Below, in pieces: positions 60,601-64,000 of a stretch of 64,000 bases of DNA (positions are counted from its first letter, which is position 1; each line of letters opens with the position of its first letter). Below the pieces are notes generated by a model that did no database searches, was not told the DNA's origin, and worked only from the letters and a program-made list of their open reading frames with translations. Origin of the DNA: Chelydra serpentina (taxonomy: Eukaryota > Chordata > Testudines > Chelydridae); NCBI GenBank assembly GCA_037349315.1, contig JBAIAC010000007.1:22400001-22464000 (forward strand). The letters run 5' to 3'. Both the position numbers and the translations under genes were made by a program.

Positions 60601-62385
60601 CTCATTTACACTAGGGCCACTTACACCACTCTAGTCATGTAAAACGACCTTAAAAGTGGATGCAAATATAATTTACTCCCATTCTGTCTGCTTTACACAG
60701 CCTCCTTAGTGTAAATGAGAATCAGGCCCAACATATAGAAACATATTGATGAAATAAGAACTGAACTGCAATGAAGATAAGAAAATCTCTAAAGAAAGAT
60801 ACGTGGTTGTAAAAATATAGATTGCAGTTATGGCTGATAGAGAACAAAAAATATTGCTGGCTTTCCAGTTCACATGTTTCACAAGTCAGCTTTATGCGAC
60901 ATTGAAAACTAACCAGTTACTCCATCGTGATTTTAAACACTGATTTGAATATGTTTTGTGGTTCAACTCAATTACATGTTAGTATTTCCTTAAAGTTCAA
61001 TTTTGAGGAAAATCCAATAAAACTGCCCAATATTTCCAAGCCATAAAAGACCTGCTGAGAATTTCAGTAATAATATAATTGTATTTTTACAATAAGTAAT
61101 GTTTGCCATAAATAAAAAAGAAAGACTTCATTTATTTCTCATTAAGAAAGTAGCCCTGGTTTGTGTTTTGTCATTGAAATTCTCCTGGTGTTTCGAGCTA
61201 CAGTATCTTTAAATTGCCAAACAAAACACAGATGTTTCAGTTAGGGGGGAAATGTTCTCTTTGGCAGAGAGTTTTCATGCCCAAACAAAAGACAGATTGG
61301 CTGTAGTTTTTTTTTCTCTTATCAGAGTTTGGGAAGCAAAAAACCAATGGATTGTAATTCTCTATTAGGATACCCATAGATCAGGCAGCCTGAAGGCAGA
61401 GTGGCACTGTGTATTACAATGGAAGCCCAGGTTTGGAAATTGACACAGGTTTTCAGGACCTAAAACTGTGCCACAAAAATAACTACATTTCAACATGATT
61501 GTGGCCCAACGATATTTTAGCATGGTTTATTCTTGCTGGTGTGCACATTAAACCATGTAATGACTAGAGCTAGTCAAATAATGCAAAAAATAAAATAAAA
61601 TGCAAAAACCCTACCATGTTACAGAATCATCTTTTAGCCTGGGTATATGCACAAGGGTTAAAACATGGTTCTTCAACACAGGGTTATATAACATGGGACT
61701 TTCTCTGTCCATGCAGGCAAGAAAAGGCCATGTTATAACATGATTTTTCCTCAACCATATTTAAACATGGTAAAGAAGATGAGGTGAATGGGGCTGGGCT
61801 CATGACCAAAATCTAACCGTAGACACCCTTTGTGGGTATTATCCTGTGGGTACTGATGTTTAATCTCTCTTCCTATGTAGTGTTTTACCGCTTTTATGCA
61901 ATGGTTTGTCCTTGGTGGACTGGCTGGCCCCAGGGAATACCCTGTTACACTCGGTCCCTCAGCACTGGGGAAAACATTTACCTCATAGCAAAAAACACAG
62001 TGAAGAAGACATAAGCTGGTCTTTTATCGCCTTGCCCCTATTCTCACCCCACCCCAGCAAATGGCACTAGGGAAATATGAGCAGTCACTTGGCCTTACTG
62101 ACAGTTTTGTAGTTGAAACCTTAGGCAAGTCATGGAGACTTGGGCTGTTGATCCAAAATATGTTACACCTGATTCTAGCCATTTAGCTCTTCAATGGTTT
62201 TTTGTGCTCCTAGGTGCTGATATCAACACCCAAGCCAGCGATAGTGCCTCTGCTCTTTATGAAGCCTGTAAAAATGGACATGAAAAGGTGGTGGAGTTTC
62301 TCTTGTCCCAAGGTGCAGATGCTAACAAAACCAATAAGGATGGGTTATTACCTCTTCATATAGCATCCAAAAAAGGCAATTATGA
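48357..62385 (+). CDS. ASB2: ASB2, 5' part: ankyrin-repeat and SOCS-box E3 substrate receptor, two alternative first exons
   Basis: Shared exons 52755-52921, 56197-56352, 58494-58739 and 62214-62385 follow either the beta exon (48357-48610) or the alpha exon (50257-50411). All phases agree (2, 1, 1, 1, 2). The beta isoform has 331 codons in the window: a ubiquitin-interacting motif near residues 28-42, then ankyrin repeats from about residue 88 (for example DGWLPLHEAAYYG, RGWTALHEAVSRND, DSASALYEACKNGH, DGLLPLHIASKKGN). ASB2 binds Elongin B/C and Cullin 5 through its SOCS box, which is outside the window, and targets filamins; alpha is the haematopoietic and beta the muscle form. The exon texts closely match mammalian ASB2. 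Confidence 0.96.
48611..50256 (+). other. Intron between ASB2 first exons; upstream of the alpha exon
   Basis: No further exon recognised. A GT/poly-G run lies at about 50031-50055. The 150 bp before the alpha ATG is pyrimidine-rich (ctccttctctctctgtgtctc). Promoter elements for alpha could not be assigned. Confidence 0.4.
50257..50411 (+). CDS. ASB2: ASB2 alpha first coding exon
   Basis: ATG in the context ggaaATGA. It encodes MTCFSYSEYFSLFHSC, then a basic linker (WGVRRRYDG) ending SLFITPQP plus GT, before GTAAGT. This N-terminus is the diagnostic ASB2-alpha start (MTRFSYAEYFSLFHSC in mammals, as I recall it). Phase 2 matches exon 52755, giving Val at the junction instead of the beta Arg. 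The frame would hit a stop (TAA) immediately past the donor, so splicing is required. Confidence 0.93.
50412..52754 (+). other. ASB2 intron, no exon recognised
   Basis: Long intron from the alpha exon to the first shared exon. It has an old palindromic repeat near 51850-51930 and no other identifiable element. Confidence 0.5.
52755..52921 (+). CDS. ASB2: ASB2 first shared exon (167 nt), first ankyrin repeats
   Basis: Acceptor gttttaaag, donor AGAG before GTTAGT; phase 2 in, phase 1 out. Encodes ELDPVVEAIKEGDESALLNM, then EPNKDGWLPLHEAAYYGQAG and CLKVLQR. The PLHEAA and CLKVL positions are the ankyrin helix signatures. A second AG two bases downstream would put the exon out of frame. Confidence 0.95.
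53015..53335. repeat. Unclassified interspersed repeat, copy 2
   Basis: Colinear with 27755-28035 by the shared blocks listed there, including ctcttgctg, ttatttcttag, aagcaggctg and cccagatcacac. It lies in the ASB2 intron. Confidence 0.55.
53523..53601. repeat. Palindromic element, cagctggtgtaaat type
   Basis: tctcagctggtgtaaatcc is mirrored by acaccaatatactccagctg and gatctggcc. Confidence 0.6.
54010..54705. mobile_element. hAT-type non-autonomous element, 696 bp, CAGGGGTGGGCAAACT termini
   Basis: Left end caggggtgggcaaact, right end agtttgcccagctctg. A perfect 8-bp target duplication ctctaacc lies at 54002-54009 and 54706-54713. The C-rich interior (ccccctg, gactgcccccc repeats) opens chance frames on both strands; none is a gene. 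Confidence 0.93.
54714..55400 (+). other. ASB2 intron, nothing recognised
   Basis: Non-coding sequence between two DNA elements with no supported exon. Confidence 0.4.
55404..55698. mobile_element. Harbinger-like MITE, 295 bp
   Basis: Left gggctggtccacactat, right gtagtgtggatgtagct; flanked by TAA on both sides (55401-55403, 55699-55701), the target typical of PIF/Harbinger. The interior has further palindromes (gatctaaga...tcttagatc and cgcgataaatcgatcc). GC-balanced and well conserved, so possibly young. Confidence 0.75.
56020..56118 (-). mobile_element. CR1 3' end fragment
   Basis: cataggaatgtagggctgga then agggacctcaagtcacctag is a reverse-oriented CR1 tail. Confidence 0.75.
56197..56352 (+). 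CDS. ASB2: ASB2 second shared exon (156 nt)
   Basis: Acceptor acatctcattag, donor TATAAAG before GTAAAC; phase 1 in and out. Encodes AYPGTTDQRTLQEETALYIA, then TSKGNLDCLLSLLQAGAEPD and ITNKSRETPLYK. LYIATSKGNLDCLLSLLQAGAEPD is a full ankyrin helix pair. Confidence 0.95.
56353..57987 (+). other. ASB2 intron, no exon recognised
   Basis: Open frames at 57240-57600 lack any domain or splice context; possibly an old LTR-like remnant, not assignable. Confidence 0.35.
57988..58372. mobile_element. hAT-type non-autonomous element, CAYAGGCGCC family, copy C
   Basis: Starts cataggtgccgac and ends gccagcgcctgtg. A perfect 8-bp target duplication cctgtgat lies at 57980-57987 and 58373-58380. The marker gagtgctcc near the left end matches copies A, B and D. 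It ends 121 bp before the next ASB2 exon. Confidence 0.9.
58494..58739 (+). CDS. ASB2: ASB2 third shared exon (246 nt), ankyrin repeats
   Basis: Acceptor tttgttgaaacag, donor AAGTGTG before GTGAGT; phase 1 in and out. Encodes ACERKNIEAVRMLVQYNADA, then RGWTALHEAVSRNDIDIIDI, ILIKGGAKIESKNTYGITSL and FVAAEGGQLDALRYLAKC. Two and a half ankyrin repeats. The frame stays open past the donor into intron sequence, so the splice decides the end. Confidence 0.96.
59247..59369 (+). mobile_element. Foldback SINE, second family
   Basis: The left part is a turtle tRNA-type SINE head (gctgttgtagccatgtcagg, then gtgaggtaatatcttttatt). Its segment agagacaaggtgggtgaggt... at 59281-59307 reappears inverted at 59341-59367 (27 nt, 2 mismatches). 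Flanks gaaggttcacag (59235-59246) and gaaggtcacag (59370-59380) are a target duplication with one base lost. The normal SINE 3' end is missing. Confidence 0.8.
59381..60465 (+). other. ASB2 intron, nothing recognised
   Basis: No exon or identifiable element. Chance frames on both strands around 59.4-59.9 kb have no domain. Confidence 0.4.
60466..60550. repeat. Palindromic element, ccagattctcagctggtataaat type
   Basis: gagccagattctcagctgg is mirrored by gacaccagctgggaatcag. Confidence 0.6.
60591..60729. repeat. Palindromic MITE, GGGCCTGATTCTCATTTACAC type
   Basis: The left arm gggcctgattctcatttaca and the right arm tgtaaatgagaatcaggccc are perfect inverted repeats of 20 nt over a 139-bp element. 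Confidence 0.8.
61500..61584 (+). repeat. 85-bp duplicated segment, copy 1
   Basis: tgtggcccaacgatatttta through agtcaaataatgc. Identical in length to 63181-63265 and differs by three transitions. Confidence 0.9.
61585..62213 (+). other. ASB2 intron, nothing recognised
   Basis: AT-rich intron leading to the next exon; the last 80 bp open a frame that runs into the exon but is intronic. Confidence 0.4.
62214..62385 (+). CDS. ASB2: ASB2 fourth shared exon (172 nt)
   Basis: Acceptor tttttgtgctcctag, donor TATGA before GTAAGT; phase 1 in, phase 2 out. Encodes GADINTQASDSASALYEACK, then NGHEKVVEFLLSQGADANKT and NKDGLLPLHIASKKGNY. One complete ankyrin repeat and the start of the next. The following exon lies beyond the window. 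Confidence 0.96.
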
Positions 62386-62466
62386 GTAAGTTTTTGGTGT
62401 GCTTTTAATCACTTTATTATATCATTTCACCCCGTAGAAAGGAATTCATATTTTTGTTAAATTAAT

Positions 62467-62554
62467 GGCCCAGATCCTCACATAGTGTACATCAGTATAT
62501 TTCCATTAAAGTCAATAGAACAACACTTATTTATGCCACCTGGGAATCTGGCCC
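62467..62554. repeat. Palindromic element, ggcccagatcctca type
   Basis: ggcccagatcctcacatagtg against cacctgggaatctggccc. Confidence 0.6.
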
Positions 62555-62799
62555 TATATTCACAGAGTTTGGGTTTCAAATACTAAACTCAAGGGTGTGT
62601 TTGCTGGGATGGTATGAGCCAGTCATAGGGCCTTCCCTTCCACCCCAGGGATGGATCCTGCTACCTCAGCCGAGATATTACTTATTAGCGGTGGCCTCCA
62701 GAAGCAGAACATGCTGCCAAAGTCTTCAGTGTGTTCAGATTTTATCAGCATTTATACAGAACAATACTTAAGAGGCTGACAGGCGAGGAGTGGATAAAT

Positions 62800-63425
62800 G
62801 AATCTCTATGGCATTAGAGAGACTACTGCTGGAATACTGTGTCCAGTTCTGGTGTCCACACTTTGAAAAGGATGTTCAGAAATTGGAAAAAGAGTTCAGA
62901 AAAGAGCTACAAGAATGATTTGAGGTCTGCAGAACATGCTTTAAATTATAGCAACAGTCTACATAAGCTCAATGTATTTTGTTTACACAAGAGAAGGTTA
63001 AGAATTGACTTGATCACTTTCTATAAGTGGGGAAAAGATTTCTGATAGCTGGCTCTTTAATTTCGCAGACAAAGACATAACAAGTTCCAATGGTTGAAAG
63101 CTGAAGCTAGACAAAACACATTTTTAATAATGAGAGTAATTAACTATTGGAACAACTTACCATAGGATGTGATGGATGTGTGTGGCCCAACAATATTTTA
63201 GTATGGTTTATTCTTGCTGATGTGCACATTAAACCATGTAATGACTAGAGCTAGTCAAATAATGCCAAAAACCAATGTACTTGAAGTCTTTAAATCAAGG
63301 TTGAATATCCTTCTAAAAAAATATGCTCTTGTTGTAGAAACCACTTGGTGAAATCTATGCAGTTATGTAGGAGATCATACTAGGTGATCCTAATTGTCCC
63401 TTCTGGCCTTAAATTCTATGGATCT
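62800..63425 (+). mobile_element. CR1 LINE 3' fragment
   Basis: Plus-strand RT C-terminal remains ([13 protein letters not shown] [12 protein letters not shown], then FEKDVQKLEK) and a CR1 tail (ctggccttaaattctatgg). Interrupted at 63181-63265 by an 85-bp segment copied from 61500-61584. Confidence 0.8.
63181..63265 (+). repeat. 85-bp duplicated segment, copy 2, inside CR1
   Basis: tgtggcccaacaatatttta through agtcaaataatgc. CR1 sequence resumes on both sides (gatgtgatgg, then acttgaagtctttaaatcaa). Confidence 0.9.
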
Positions 63426-64000
63426 ATTCATTTTTCCATCAAAATCCCCAAATAAATAGTAGAATCATAAACTAAATACAGCTGCAAAATATGTGTATGG
63501 ATTTTTCCCATTTCATAATGCATGAAGAACCAAACCTTTTTGACAACACCATACCTGTTATCCAAAGATCTCCGTGCACTTTGCAGACATTAACTAAACT
63601 TCCCAATATTACTGTGATGTATGTAAGGATTATTATTTTCTGTAACTGTACCTTTGTGGAGGCTGTATGTGCTAGGATGCATCCCGGAGTGAATTTTTGT
63701 AACTGATGTATATATTGCTATAATGTGGGTAGGAGTAGCTATTATAGCCTTATGCTGGCATGACTCAGAATTCTCTCCAGGGTTTAAGAGATTTTCTTAA
63801 AAACAAACATATTTTAAACTAGAAAAGGGTCAGAGGCAGAAACTCAGTTCCAGTCCTCCTTCCCTAAATTCTGGAAGAGTGGCTCTGAATCTGAACGCCT
63901 ATACTAAACCTGAACCAGACCTCTCAATCTGAACACCCCCAAAATCTGGACACGTTTAGCTTCCGCTCCAAAGCTCTCCAACTTGAGTCCAACCCCACTT
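63426..64000 (+). other. ASB2 intron, right edge, nothing recognised
   Basis: No exon fitting phase 2 was seen; no identifiable element. Confidence 0.4.

Noticed and set aside
62132..62213. Upstream extension of ASB2 exon 62214 to an in-frame ATG
   Set aside because: The sequence before 62214 is a normal pyrimidine-rich acceptor (tttttgtgctcctag) and does not read as ankyrin.

Overview
This is eukaryotic, vertebrate DNA: short exons with GT-AG splice sites, long introns, and dense CR1 LINEs, tortoise-type SINEs, hAT-type non-autonomous DNA transposons and MIR copies. The CR1 subfamilies, the tortoise-type SINE and the hAT families are the mix I associate with turtles, probably a cryptodire; this is an inference from recognised repeats, not a database match.

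Two protein-coding genes lie head to head. On the left, on the minus strand, is a coiled-coil gene of the CCDC42/CFAP73 (DUF4200) type, best called CCDC197. Six consecutive coding exons (21911 down to 1088) join in frame into 268 codons with intact splice sites, and the 3' end of the gene lies beyond the left edge. On the right, on the plus strand, is the 5' part of ASB2, the ankyrin-repeat and SOCS-box substrate receptor of a Cullin-5 ubiquitin ligase. It has two alternative first coding exons, a beta form with a ubiquitin-interacting motif (48357-48610) and an alpha form (50257-50411). Both end in phase 2 and both fit the shared exons at 52755, 56197, 58494 and 62214. The remaining ankyrin repeats and the SOCS box lie beyond the right edge. 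Human chromosome 14q32 has the same divergent ASB2/CCDC197 arrangement.

The 26 kb between the two first coding exons (about 21.9-48.4 kb) and the introns are mostly mobile-element remains. The largest is a decayed hAT transposon with a ZMYM1-like transposase pseudogene (29192-34004), itself split by a CR1. Other large items are CR1 copies at 3.6-5.2, 7.7-8.8, 9.7-12.6, 14.0-16.7, 19.0-20.5 and 62.8-63.4 kb. Several hAT-type non-autonomous elements can be placed to the base by 8-bp target-site duplications; one family with CAYAGGCGCC termini has at least three precisely bounded copies.

The most unusual structures are two SINE insertions (17133-17353 and 59247-59369). Each begins as a normal SINE, ends in an inverted copy of itself, and sits as one unit inside a single target-site duplication. 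An 85-bp sequence also occurs twice, 1.7 kb apart, with the second copy sitting inside a CR1. I found no complete protein-coding gene beyond these two, no RNA gene that I could support, and no CRISPR array.
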